NCBI GenBank assembly: GCA_022823405.1
Contig: JAJDXD010000128.1
Location: 1-64,000, forward strand
Reading direction: 5' to 3'
Length of the DNA stretch: 64,000 nucleotides
DNA from: Gammaproteobacteria bacterium
GTDB lineage: Bacteria; Pseudomonadota; Gammaproteobacteria; Arenicellales; JAJDZL01
Positions 6,566-15,420 of this stretch are shown piece after piece (position 1 is the stretch's first letter; each line of letters starts with the position of its first letter). The notes below the pieces were generated by a model, which searched no databases, was not told the DNA's origin, and saw only the letters and a program-made list of their open reading frames with translations. The position numbers and the translations under genes were made by a program.

Positions 6566-9109
6566 TTAATTTCGTGGTTTCAACCGATTTTCGCTCTCCG
6601 GTTCGAAATCATCAAAAATAGTAGGCTGATAGAGCGTGGATTCATCCGATGTGCTCGCAGTGTGCATCAGATTCAGCATTTGTTCGAGTTCCTGCTGATT
6701 AATCCAGATGGATTTCATACTTGAATTTGTTTCCATCAGTTCGGGAACATCGTACCACTGACTATTGAGACGATTGCTGCAGACAATTTCGTTTAAGAAT
6801 CGGTATGCCGCTCCCCGTCGAACTTGAATCGGCAGCAGCCAATTGTTGGCAATCTCAATGATTCCGAGTTTTGCAAGAACTGCGAGGAAACTCATGCTGC
6901 TGCGACTGTCGATTCGATACCCCAGTACCCGATTGATGTCCAACCAGGAAACGGTCGAATGATCACCAATGAAGAGTGCCAGAGTACAGATGTCGCGGAC
7001 TGTTGGCAGGATTTGAGTAAGTGGCAGTGGTTTAACCGTCAACATGAACTTGCCCTCTTCAGCAATCCGATCATGCCATTTGTCTCGTTCTTCTTCCGAA
7101 ATAAGCCACTGATCTGGGTTGGCAACAGAAAGCAGAGAAGCATAGGTTTCCCACGGTAGATTACCGTCCCCAAAATCACACCAATGAAATTCAACATCAG
7201 GATTCCATAGTGGATAATCAAAGCGGCTATGAGAAACTTTGGCATAGATGTAGTACTTCACCTGAATTTCACTTTCGAGCGCAGGCAGTATGTCCAACTT
7301 TTCGGCATCTTCCGCCATAGGTAGAGTCCCAATAATTCCCGGTGCCATGCGAACAAAGTAATTGGTTGACTTAAGTACTGGAAAAACACTGTTCTCTGAC
7401 CACCTTTCACTGAATCGACGAGAAAACTCAGATCGAATTTCCAACAGCGGGGCGGGTCCAATTTCGTCAACCAGATCGACGATTTCGGCATACAGAGTAC
7501 CCGCATTAAACGATCGGTATTCTGCGTGGTCCAATTTGGGTATCAATTCACCCGATACACCGGCTGAATCCTGAAAGCTGCAAACTCTCATGATTGATGC
7601 GAAACCATTGTCGGTCAGGGGCAAAATCTGATTGGAGTACTCGTACATTGAATTACGTAAGTCTCTGATTGAACTCTTATCGTCTGGAAAGACATATCGA
7701 TAAGTGGAAATAATTTCCGCAAAAGTAGCGGGTCCTCCACCGATGCAGCCGGAAATCACTTTCATCAACTGAATGCCTCGCTGCTTACGGGGTGTCATTC
7801 GACCCTCATACAGATAATCATCAAATATTCCATGACTTACATTGCTCGCTGCGTAGCACACCAAAGCGTGGACGGAAACATTGAGCTCTGCAGCAGCCAC
7901 CTCATGGTGTAAAGGCAGCGATAGATTCTGAATTGAACTCTCAATCCGTTCAAAATTCTGTTCCAGAATCGCTTCGTCTGTGTCCGCTTTGAAGTAAAGA
8001 TTTCGAAAGCAAACAAAATTGGCATTGGCATATCCAGCAATCGTGGAAAATAGAGATCGGATTGCCAGTGATTTGGTGAGAGTAGGATCATCAAGACACT
8101 TTGGCAGAGCGTTTTTTCTGACACACCCATTGACACCAAGCAGGCAGTTCTCAATTTCCTCCTGACAGGAATGAAGCAGAATTTTGAGACAGTCGCTGAA
8201 TGGAGGCTGGTTGAGCCGTCTCAAAGTTTTGGTTTCAAACTGACGGATGCAGTCACGCGAGAGCCCGAGACTCTGACCGATTGCTTCAGCAGTTTCTTTT
8301 GGGGACGATATCGAATCCAGGCGTCTGTATAACACCTGAGCTGCCACATTCGGAATATGTCGTTCAATTGCTTGACGAATCAGAGATTCTGGATTCAGTT
8401 CATCCACTCGCTGCTGGTTTTTTGGATCATCCCAGAATGACAGCACAGATTTCAGGGTTTGAATTTTTTCATTTCCATTGCCGTCCTCATTAACGGGTCC
8501 GAGCAGGTTTTCGAGATCATTTTCGGTCAGGTTTTGAAGATCCTTCAACCGCAGATACAGAAGATCTGATGGCCAGGGTAAATCCAAAACTTGGGCAGAC
8601 AAGCTAATGTACTGATCAGCCAGACCAGTGTGATTTTTGATCTGATGGACAACTTCACTCCATGAACGGGGCGCATTTGATAGAGTCTGGTTAAGACTCC
8701 TTTCGATTGGGTCAGGCTGATCCTCGTCAGGCTGAAGCTGTCTGAAATGTTCGTTCAGCAGGCATTCCAAGTCGAAAACCAAAAGACCAGAAAACTGAGG
8801 CATTGCACAGTAAGTCTTGTATGCTGTGTGTCGGGCATTGAAGTAATCTCCAAGTGTCTGATGTGGCAGCATGTCTGCTTCATCTGCCTGAAGAAACGCA
8901 TTCTTCAGGCGAACAGGCGTTTCACTGTCCTGAACGAACTGAACGAGGGAGACATTCAATCGGTAGTCGTAATCACCCTGATCAGGTTCTGGGGGCAAAT
9001 GCTCTGAACCGGCTTCTGATGGAGGGGGTGAGGGACCTGCGACAAATCTATTACCCGCACTGCGAAACACTCGCATGATGGTGTCAGAAATCCGGTTCCG
9101 TAAGTTCAT
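6566..9109 (-). CDS. large protein with RNA-polymerase alpha-CTD-like and sigma-region-4-like segments
   Basis: An 847-residue soluble protein with no signal peptide or membrane helix. Residues about 63-122 resemble the helix-hairpin-helix C-terminal domain of RNA polymerase alpha (TPVRLKNAFLQA, then TLGDYF, MPQFSG and FDLECLLNEHF). A second stretch near 180-222 (DLQNLTENDLENLLGPV) looks similar. Residues about 255-300 contain AEAIGQSLGLSRDCIRQFE and TKTLRRL, the helix-turn-helix of sigma-70 region 4. The remaining 540 residues have further wHTH-like stretches but nothing I can name. The start has no strong ribosome site, so it may be slightly wrong. It is convergent with the dehydratase gene and stands alone. 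DNA binding or transcription control is likely; the biological role is unknown, with an accessory or defence role possible. Confidence 0.6.
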   Translation of the reverse strand: MNLRNRISDTIMRVFRSAGNRFVAGPSPPPSEAGSEHLPPEPDQGDYDYRLNVSLVQFVQDSETPVRLKNAFLQADEADMLPHQTLGDYFNARHTAYKTYCAMPQFSGLLVFDLECLLNEHFRQLQPDEDQPDPIERSLNQTLSNAPRSWSEVVHQIKNHTGLADQYISLSAQVLDLPWPSDLLYLRLKDLQNLTENDLENLLGPVNEDGNGNEKIQTLKSVLSFWDDPKNQQRVDELNPESLIRQAIERHIPNVAAQVLYRRLDSISSPKETAEAIGQSLGLSRDCIRQFETKTLRRLNQPPFSDCLKILLHSCQEEIENCLLGVNGCVRKNALPKCLDDPTLTKSLAIRSLFSTIAGYANANFVCFRNLYFKADTDEAILEQNFERIESSIQNLSLPLHHEVAAAELNVSVHALVCYAASNVSHGIFDDYLYEGRMTPRKQRGIQLMKVISGCIGGGPATFAEIISTYRYVFPDDKSSIRDLRNSMYEYSNQILPLTDNGFASIMRVCSFQDSAGVSGELIPKLDHAEYRSFNAGTLYAEIVDLVDEIGPAPLLEIRSEFSRRFSERWSENSVFPVLKSTNYFVRMAPGIIGTLPMAEDAEKLDILPALESEIQVKYYIYAKVSHSRFDYPLWNPDVEFHWCDFGDGNLPWETYASLLSVANPDQWLISEEERDKWHDRIAEEGKFMLTVKPLPLTQILPTVRDICTLALFIGDHSTVSWLDINRVLGYRIDSRSSMSFLAVLAKLGIIEIANNWLLPIQVRRGAAYRFLNEIVCSNRLNSQWYDVPELMETNSSMKSIWINQQELEQMLNLMHTASTSDESTLYQPTIFDDFEPESENRLKPRN

Positions 9110-9267
9110 TCGGCTGTGATGTTGTCTTTCAGCTGTTTCACTAGGCTTTCTGAATCAATCATTCTAGCAGGTTGGAGGAGTGCGGCAAAATTGGAGGTCA
9201 AGCCTACTATCAAATGACCTGACCTGACTGCGTTAAAGAATGTCTATATTTACCGAGAAATTTTCGG

Positions 9268-10893
9268 TCAGTCTACCTTTACTCTGTCAGCGTGAATTTC
9301 AAGTAAAGTCGGTCGATCAGCACGAAAACCATCCTGCATTAGGTGGGGAAGTTCTTCTAGATCATTAACAGACTTGGCATGACAGCCGAACGCCTTGGCC
9401 ACGGAAAGAAAATTCGGCATTGCGAGATCAACACCAACGAGTGGAACATCAAATTCATTGAAATTGTCTCTGATCTCTCCGTAGCCGTCGTTGTGCCACA
9501 GTACTATGACGATTGGTAGTTGGTGCTCTACAGCGGTTGCCAACTCCTGAATCGTAAACATCAAGCCGCCATCACCAATGACACACACAACTGGCGAGTT
9601 CGGTTTGCCCAATTTAGCACCGATGGCAGCAGGCAAAGCATAACCGAGCGTACCGTAGCCGGTCGTGGAGGTGAGATATGTCCTTGGCCTACGCGCTTTG
9701 AATACATAGTTGCCGCTGTAAACGAGTTGGGTAGAATCTGCGGTTACGATGCCATGATCAGGCAATGCGCTTCGGATCTTGTCCCAAACCTTGATGTGAA
9801 CGGGTGTGTTTTCGTACCAGTGAGATTTGGTGCTTTCAAGCAGATTGCTGACAAGCAGCCGGTTCTCAGCGTGACTGTTTGCTGGATTGAAGTTCATTGA
9901 ATTCAGAAGGCTCGCAATTTCAGCCAATGCGTGACGTGCATTTCCCAAAATCGGTACACTGGGACGGGCATTCCGATAGAGTTGAGACGGATCAATGTCT
10001 ATTCTGATAAGTTGACCATCAAATTCGATGTCGCCACCCCGACTCCAGATATCTGTTTCCGATAAATGAGTGCCGACAGCGAGAACAACATCAGCTTGCT
10101 TCAAAAAATCCAGAACTGGTGGGTGCAGCAGATTGGAACCAAGGCTAAGGGGATGATCTTCAAAAATAATGCCTTTTCCGGCAAATGTCGTTACCACTGG
10201 GGCATTCAACGCCTCTACCAGTTCAGCAGCCTCTGTTGTGGAATCTTTGCATCCACCGCCAAGAATAACAGCAGGTTTTTTTGCGTTCGCCAAAGCTTGG
10301 GCAGCTCTTCTCAACAATTCGTGATCTGCTTGAGGAGGCGGTGCTAAATTTTCTCTAAAAGGTGGCCAACTGACCGGATTGTTGATCAGATCAATGGGAA
10401 TTTCAACATGTACCGGTCGCGGTCGGTTTGCATTGAATGTCGCGTATGCTCTTGCAATGACTTCCGGAACGCTGTCGGTTGACAAAATCGTTTGGCTGAA
10501 GGCAGTGAAGTGGGCGGAAAGTTTACTCTGAGAGTTAAGCTCGTGCAGGTCCCCTTGTCCCAAGTCCAGACTTGAAGTCTTGTTGACGCTGGAGATCGCC
10601 AAAATCGGAATCGAGTCGGAGTATGATTGAGCCAGCGGTGTAGCTGCATTTGTGACACCAGGTCCGGTAATCAGACAGCAGACACCGACCTTACCCGTAG
10701 CACGTGCATAGCCGTCCGCCATAAATCCTGCCGATTGTTCGTGGCGGGGCGTGACGTGTCGGATAGACGAGTGGGCAATGCCTCGGTAAAGTTCAAGTGT
10801 GTGGACACCAGGAATCCCAAAAACAAACTCAGTTCCGTAGTCCTCAAGCAGATTCATGAGTTGCATACCGCAGCTTCGAGTGCCTTGAGACAT
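9268..10893 (-). CDS. thiamine-diphosphate enzyme, 5-guanidino-2-oxopentanoate decarboxylase-like (AruI family)
   Basis: A 541-residue ThDP enzyme. The activating glutamate lies in RHEQSAGFMADGYARATGK, the central domain binds nucleotide-like cofactors, and the C-terminal ThDP motif is GDGGLMFTIQELATAVEHQ followed by HNDGYGEIR. FGIPGVHTLELYRG and the DLGQGDLHEL segment match AruI, which decarboxylates 2-ketoarginine in the arginine transaminase pathway, better than acetolactate synthase. A strong ribosome site (AAAGGAG) precedes the ATG. It is two bases downstream of the MFS gene, so the two are co-transcribed and the substrate may be brought in or out by that carrier. No arginine-pyruvate transaminase is nearby, so the exact 2-oxoacid is uncertain. 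Confidence 0.78.
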   Translation of the reverse strand: MSQGTRSCGMQLMNLLEDYGTEFVFGIPGVHTLELYRGIAHSSIRHVTPRHEQSAGFMADGYARATGKVGVCCLITGPGVTNAATPLAQSYSDSIPILAISSVNKTSSLDLGQGDLHELNSQSKLSAHFTAFSQTILSTDSVPEVIARAYATFNANRPRPVHVEIPIDLINNPVSWPPFRENLAPPPQADHELLRRAAQALANAKKPAVILGGGCKDSTTEAAELVEALNAPVVTTFAGKGIIFEDHPLSLGSNLLHPPVLDFLKQADVVLAVGTHLSETDIWSRGGDIEFDGQLIRIDIDPSQLYRNARPSVPILGNARHALAEIASLLNSMNFNPANSHAENRLLVSNLLESTKSHWYENTPVHIKVWDKIRSALPDHGIVTADSTQLVYSGNYVFKARRPRTYLTSTTGYGTLGYALPAAIGAKLGKPNSPVVCVIGDGGLMFTIQELATAVEHQLPIVIVLWHNDGYGEIRDNFNEFDVPLVGVDLAMPNFLSVAKAFGCHAKSVNDLEELPHLMQDGFRADRPTLLEIHADRVKVD

Positions 10894-10895
10894 GA

Positions 10896-12119
10896 TTAAC
10901 TCCTTTCAGCAGAGGGACGAAACAACAATCTGATGGACGAAGGTCTGATCACAGTCCATATGGTGATAATTCCTAGGATTCCGGCACCCCAGAAAATTGA
11001 GTAGGGATCACCGAGGTCGAGTAACAGGCCAAACAACGGTGGACCGACAATTCCACCGGCGTTGAAGCCGGTGGTAACCGTGCCAAAAACCTTGCCCATA
11101 TCTCTCGCTGGTGCCATGCTGGCAATGATCACATCTCGAGATGGTGCGATAAACCCATAGAACAAGCCGGCAATAATGATTGGAATTGAGAGTGCAGTCA
11201 TGGACATCGGCACGAAAGTGATAAAAAACATGCAGACACTAAATGCGATAAGACAGTTGGCAACCACCCACTCATGATTTTTCCAACGATGTGCCCACAC
11301 ACCTGCCAGTAAGATTCCTACACCATCAGCAGCTAAGAACAGCCAGATGATAATGCCTGCCTGTCCTAAAGTCGAATCATAGATTTCAGTCAGGGCGGCG
11401 ACAGAAAAATCGTAGAGTCCGGTACTGGTTATTGCATAGCCGAAAAAGAACAACCAGCCCAGCAATACTGGAGTGCTGAACAGCAGTTTGAGACTGCTCT
11501 TTCTTTGTTGTACAACGTCTTCAACGAGAGACGCGTCTGGCAACACGACGCCACGAAAACCGAAAAGTAAACCACCCAGGATGATGAGCCCCATACCACT
11601 GCAAATCATCAGCGCGTAGGGCCAGTCCAGCCCTGCAGTAATCATGATGATAATAACTGGTGCAGTGAGCGATCCGGCTTGTCCACAAAATGTATGGATA
11701 GAGAATGCCTTGCCAAGCCTTTTCTGATTGACAGAGCGGGTTAGTATCGAATAGTCGCAGGGGTGATACACCGCATTGGCCATACCGGCAGCCCCCATCA
11801 ACAACAGGTAGCCGGTGTAGGTTTGAAAAACGCCAAACAGGGCCAGGACAACTGATTCAACGGCAACACCTGCCATTAATATCCAGCGGGCGCCGACTCG
11901 GTCAACAATAAACCCGATTGGCGTTTGACAGACCAGACTTGCAATACTGAAAACCGCGTAGCCGATCCCGAGTTCCGTATACCCGACGCCGTAAACGTCA
12001 TGCAAAATTGGGAACAGTAACGGTAGAAGCAGAAAATAGAAATGCGAAAAAAAGTGTGCGGCACCAATCAGGCCCACGATCTTCCGTTCCCGCAGATTCA
12101 TGCTAGGTTTGGTACTCAT
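10896..12119 (-). CDS. MFS transporter
   Basis: A 407-residue major facilitator superfamily carrier with about 12 hydrophobic helices. The loop after helix 2 reads GFIVDRVGARW, the MFS motif A position, and a mid-protein soluble loop (about residues 195-210, VEDVVQQRKSSLKL) divides the two six-helix halves. It comes first in a two-gene operon with the ThDP decarboxylase, separated by two bases. Substrate cannot be read from the sequence. The start codon is an ATG with only a weak ribosome site upstream. Confidence 0.85.
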   Translation of the reverse strand: MSTKPSMNLRERKIVGLIGAAHFFSHFYFLLLPLLFPILHDVYGVGYTELGIGYAVFSIASLVCQTPIGFIVDRVGARWILMAGVAVESVVLALFGVFQTYTGYLLLMGAAGMANAVYHPCDYSILTRSVNQKRLGKAFSIHTFCGQAGSLTAPVIIIMITAGLDWPYALMICSGMGLIILGGLLFGFRGVVLPDASLVEDVVQQRKSSLKLLFSTPVLLGWLFFFGYAITSTGLYDFSVAALTEIYDSTLGQAGIIIWLFLAADGVGILLAGVWAHRWKNHEWVVANCLIAFSVCMFFITFVPMSMTALSIPIIIAGLFYGFIAPSRDVIIASMAPARDMGKVFGTVTTGFNAGGIVGPPLFGLLLDLGDPYSIFWGAGILGIITIWTVIRPSSIRLLFRPSAERS

Positions 12120-12266
12120 AAACTCGTTGAATTTCTATATGTTTGACCGTTTTAATGGAGCAGGTCGTTGTTTCAAAGATAACGCCTAACCTATTGATGA
12201 TCGTAAACCCAAACAATTGGGGTAGTTGGATGACTGTGATTACTTTAACAACTGGTGATGGAAATA

Positions 12267-13094
12267 TCAGTTAGCGAGATTAGCCAGTATCGCCTCACAG
12301 TCAAAATATCGGGTAGTGTGATCGCACTTTTTCGCATGGTTGACATGATCATAGTAGACTATCTGAGTTGGAGCGCCATCGGGCTTTCGACTAACATAAG
12401 TTCGATAAATTCCCAATTTGAAATACGTCTTTTTCCCTTTCTTCTTGGTGCGACCAGTCCATCTGTAGCGCGGCGTCGTTTCTCCTTTCACGTACACATT
12501 GAAGAATCCGTCGCGATTGTGTGTCCAACGGACGTGAACCAGCACATCACTCCATTTTCCCCGCATTTCATTGTCAGTCAGTATCTGAATTTGCTCAACG
12601 GTTTCACCAGTTGTCTGATTATCAACGAAATAACCGCCGTAACCGTTCTGAAACATCCAAACAGGGTGTGATTTTTTCTGGTGAAACTGGGCTAATGCAA
12701 CCTTTACGGGAGCGATAATTGGAAAATCATCCGGTAAAAAAATCGACCAGTGATACCAATACTCACCCTTGTTCCAGGTCTTTTTGCTCTTCAGTTCATG
12801 TCGCTCTCGATCATTTTCACAGTCGCTCCATCCCTGACTCCAACTGCAGTCTCCGGGTCGCACCTCAAATCGCATGGATTTTTCACCATCTCGCACAGGG
12901 TGACCGTCTGCCTGCCTGGCAACGATATAGCCATGCCCCTTGAAATTACTGGGTAAACTCTTTGCAAACGACCAACCCTTGTGAAGGTCCTTGAAATTAT
13001 CGCCTGCCTGCACAACTGCGATACCGAAAAATGCAGTAGCCGCAATAACCCATAGCAGGAAAATGAATTTTGTTGAATTAGTCAATGTCTCCAC
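12267..13094 (-). CDS. secreted polysaccharide-lyase-like protein (heparin lyase I / PL20-like fold)
   Basis: A 275-residue exported protein. An N-terminal hydrophobic segment (FIFLLWVIAATAFFGIAVV) ending near VVQAG acts as signal peptide or membrane anchor. The mature part has a concanavalin-like pattern seen in heparin lyase I and glucuronan lyase families: SMRFEVRPGDCSWS, ENDRERHEL, WYHWSIFLPDDF, KVALAQFHQK, WSDVLVHVRWTHNRDGFFNVYV and the closing FKLGIYRTY with YYDHV. This family cleaves uronate polysaccharides by beta-elimination; the real substrate is unknown. The start is a GTG without a strong ribosome site, so the exact N-terminus is uncertain. It is transcribed alone, 147 bases beyond the MFS gene start, and could serve algal or matrix polysaccharide turnover. 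Confidence 0.72.
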   Translation of the reverse strand: METLTNSTKFIFLLWVIAATAFFGIAVVQAGDNFKDLHKGWSFAKSLPSNFKGHGYIVARQADGHPVRDGEKSMRFEVRPGDCSWSQGWSDCENDRERHELKSKKTWNKGEYWYHWSIFLPDDFPIIAPVKVALAQFHQKKSHPVWMFQNGYGGYFVDNQTTGETVEQIQILTDNEMRGKWSDVLVHVRWTHNRDGFFNVYVKGETTPRYRWTGRTKKKGKKTYFKLGIYRTYVSRKPDGAPTQIVYYDHVNHAKKCDHTTRYFDCEAILANLAN

Positions 13095-13371
13095 TTCGTC
13101 ATTTCTGAATTCAAACCAACTCCTCTAGATTTTAGATTGCACCTGTCAGAAAAGTACCATTCCGGGCAAATCATACGGAAAAGTTTGGCCAGTCATGAGG
13201 TTAATCTGTAAATTGAACTTTTAATAGAAAGTCCCTAGAACACGCAATTATCTGTTTTAATTTACAAAAATGACAGCGTATCCGCCTCCGCCACACTGCC
13301 ATATCAAATGTAGTTTTACCGTGATTTCTGGCTACAGGGATGAATCGAAAATTTATCGCTGTCCGCTCAGT

Positions 13372-14400
13372 CTAGCGAACATGGATTTCCAGAATATCCA
13401 GGTCGTCAAGCAGATGATCCGGACCGACCTGCTGTCCCGCGAAAACGTTCTTGCCCCAGATTCGAGCAAATTTAAATGTATCTTCAAAATCCTTATGAAT
13501 CTGTCGGGCAACATCAGATACTTTGCCGCCAAATTTCAGAGTGAAAGGTTTGTCAGTGTCCGGAGGCTTGCCTGGAATCTTTGTGTACACCCGCACGATT
13601 TTCAATTTCTCAAAGACCATTTGCGGGAACAGTTCCAGATTTGTACCGCTCAGTGCCGACAGCGCTACTGACGGAAAGTTGTAGTTGACGAGTTCATTGA
13701 GAGCGTCTAGCTCATCAGGGTCAGCAGCTAAGTCGATTTTATTGGCAACCAGAATCGTCGGCAATGCAACTCGAAACGGATCGAATTCTGGGTCGTCCTG
13801 TGTGTTTGCCCCGTTTGCCAGTTCTGTTTCAAATTGGTTAGTCAGGTTGACTTTTCGCTGGTCCAGTTGAGTGATCACCTGGTCAATATGATCGATGCAT
13901 TCAGGGTTGGAGATATCAATCACAAGGAACGCTGCATCAGCGGTTTGTAGTGAATTGACTACCCATGGTTCAAAGTAATCACTAGAGATTGGCGGTAAGT
14001 CAACCAACTGAAAGTGGATGTCTTCATATGGCATCATGCCAGGCAACAGAAATTGTGTAGTGAATGGATAAGGCCCGATTTCTGAGCGTGCCCCGGTTAG
14101 TCGGTGATGCAATTGGGATTTTCCGGAATTTGGGGGTCCGAGTAATGCAATTTGGGCAGCTCCTTCTGGCCGAACCGAATGAGACGGACCCGTCCGAGCA
14201 CCACCTTTGCGCGGTCCCGCCAGTTCATCAGTCAGCATTTTGATACGGGTTTTGATGTCGCGCTGTAGGTGCTCCGTTCCCTTATGCTTGGGAATGGTTC
14301 GCAACATCTCCTTGAGGCACTTCAACCTGTCCGCAGGCTCGCGCGCTTCCCGAAAGGCCTGTTCAGCTTTTTTGTATTCTGGAGATACGTTGGTTGGCAT
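13372..14400 (-). CDS. TGS-domain GTPase of the DRG/Obg group
   Basis: A 342-residue GTPase. An N-terminal helical segment (residues 1-75) is followed by the G domain: P-loop GPPNSGKSQL (G1), TTQF (G2 region), DLPP at the G3 position, and VANKID (G4). A C-terminal TGS domain begins around residue 270 (VRVYTKIPGKPPD) and ends DDLDILEIHVR. This order matches archaeal/eukaryotic DRG proteins and their bacterial relatives, which associate with ribosomes. The G3 motif normally reads DxPG; here it is DLPP, so the invariant glycine is replaced. It is divergent from the LysW operon, 83 bases away, and appears monocistronic. Confidence 0.85.
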   Translation of the reverse strand: MPTNVSPEYKKAEQAFREAREPADRLKCLKEMLRTIPKHKGTEHLQRDIKTRIKMLTDELAGPRKGGARTGPSHSVRPEGAAQIALLGPPNSGKSQLHHRLTGARSEIGPYPFTTQFLLPGMMPYEDIHFQLVDLPPISSDYFEPWVVNSLQTADAAFLVIDISNPECIDHIDQVITQLDQRKVNLTNQFETELANGANTQDDPEFDPFRVALPTILVANKIDLAADPDELDALNELVNYNFPSVALSALSGTNLELFPQMVFEKLKIVRVYTKIPGKPPDTDKPFTLKFGGKVSDVARQIHKDFEDTFKFARIWGKNVFAGQQVGPDHLLDDLDILEIHVR

Positions 14401-14483
14401 TCAATACGGGTCTGTATCATACTTCGATTCATATAATATTGTCTTTCTAGCCGAACCGAATAACGATTGCGACAACGCTGCGT

Positions 14484-15176
14484 ATGGAAGACAAGGTATT
14501 TCTGATCACTGGAGCATCAAGTGGAATTGGTGCTACCACCGCGCGTTCAGCAGCAAAGCGAGGTTATCGTACAGTCCTGGCGGCACGAAGAGTGGAAATT
14601 CTGAATGAGTTGTGCAAGGAGTTAGGTGGTCCGACTCGTTCGCTGGCAGTCCGATGCGATGTAACCCAATGGGAAGACCAGCAGGAAATGATCGGCCAGG
14701 CAATCGACCGTTTTGGGCGGATCGATGTGGTATTGGCAAATGCTGGAATTTACTACAGCGGAGGTGGTTTCGCAGAAGGCAACCCTGAACGTTGGAAGGA
14801 CATGATCTTGACCAACGTTTACGGTGCAGGACTGACGATCAGAGCCAGTCTTGCGGCTTTGAAAATAAGCAAAGGCCACATTTTGCTTTTGGGTTCAGCG
14901 GCTGGCAGACGACCGATTCCCGGTTCCATGTACAGTGCAACCAAGTGGGCCGTAACGGGTATGAACTACAACCTTAGGGAAGAGCTTAGAGGAACCGGTA
15001 TTCGCGTCACCAATATCCAGCCAGGTGTGACCAATACAGAGATATTTGGGGGTGAAATCAGAGACAATGCGATGGAACGCGAAGATGTTGCAGAGGCAAT
15101 TCTGTTTGCTGTTGAACAGCACCCGCGGGTTGACATGCATGAAATCCTGATGTATCCAACGCCCCCGGAAGAATAA
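14484..15176 (+). CDS. short-chain dehydrogenase/reductase, first gene of the LysW operon
   Basis: A 230-residue classical SDR. It has the cofactor motif TGASSGIGATTA (residues 9-20), NAG at about 83, the catalytic serine in LLLGSAAG, and the YxxxK pair in MYSATKWAVTG. The arginine pair in LAARRVE suggests NADP(H). Its substrate cannot be predicted. It lies 50 bases before lysW on the same strand and begins a run of closely spaced genes, so a role in making or modifying the LysW-linked product is plausible. A housekeeping oxidoreductase that merely shares the transcript is the alternative. Confidence 0.85.
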   Translation: MEDKVFLITGASSGIGATTARSAAKRGYRTVLAARRVEILNELCKELGGPTRSLAVRCDVTQWEDQQEMIGQAIDRFGRIDVVLANAGIYYSGGGFAEGNPERWKDMILTNVYGAGLTIRASLAALKISKGHILLLGSAAGRRPIPGSMYSATKWAVTGMNYNLREELRGTGIRVTNIQPGVTNTEIFGGEIRDNAMEREDVAEAILFAVEQHPRVDMHEILMYPTPPEE

Positions 15177-15226
15177 CGCCCAATTTTGGGATAGTTTCAT
15201 CAATCATCATCGGAGACCCCACCAGA

Positions 15227-15394
15227 ATGGCAGCAGAATGCCCAGTTTGCGTTAATGCAATTGATTTTGAAGACGACACCATTGTCGGGGAGCTATTGGC
15301 GTGCCCTTTCTGTGGCACCGAACTTGAAGTAGTCAACCTTGACCCACCAACTTTGGAAGTCGCACCGGAACTGGATGAAGACTGGGGTCAATAA
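15227..15394 (+). CDS. lysW: LysW-type amino-group carrier protein, variant C-terminus
   Basis: A 55-residue acidic protein that begins [12 protein letters not shown]. The family holds substrate amino groups during conversion of a glutamate or alpha-aminoadipate to the diamino product. Two CxxC pairs (C5, C8 and C26, C29) form the zinc knuckle. [11 protein letters not shown] follows, and the C-terminal tail ends EDWGQ. Known LysW proteins end EDWGE, and the side-chain carboxylate of that last Glu receives the substrate amine. Here the last codon is CAA (Gln) followed by TAA. Without deamidation or use of the alpha-carboxylate this carrier could not be charged in the usual way. It is followed 26 bases later by the ligase gene lysX. 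The family assignment is firm; the final-residue change is seen directly. Confidence 0.93.
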   Translation: MAAECPVCVNAIDFEDDTIVGELLACPFCGTELEVVNLDPPTLEVAPELDEDWGQ

Positions 15395-15420
15395 ATGAAA
15401 AAGTTCACGGATTTATTTCT

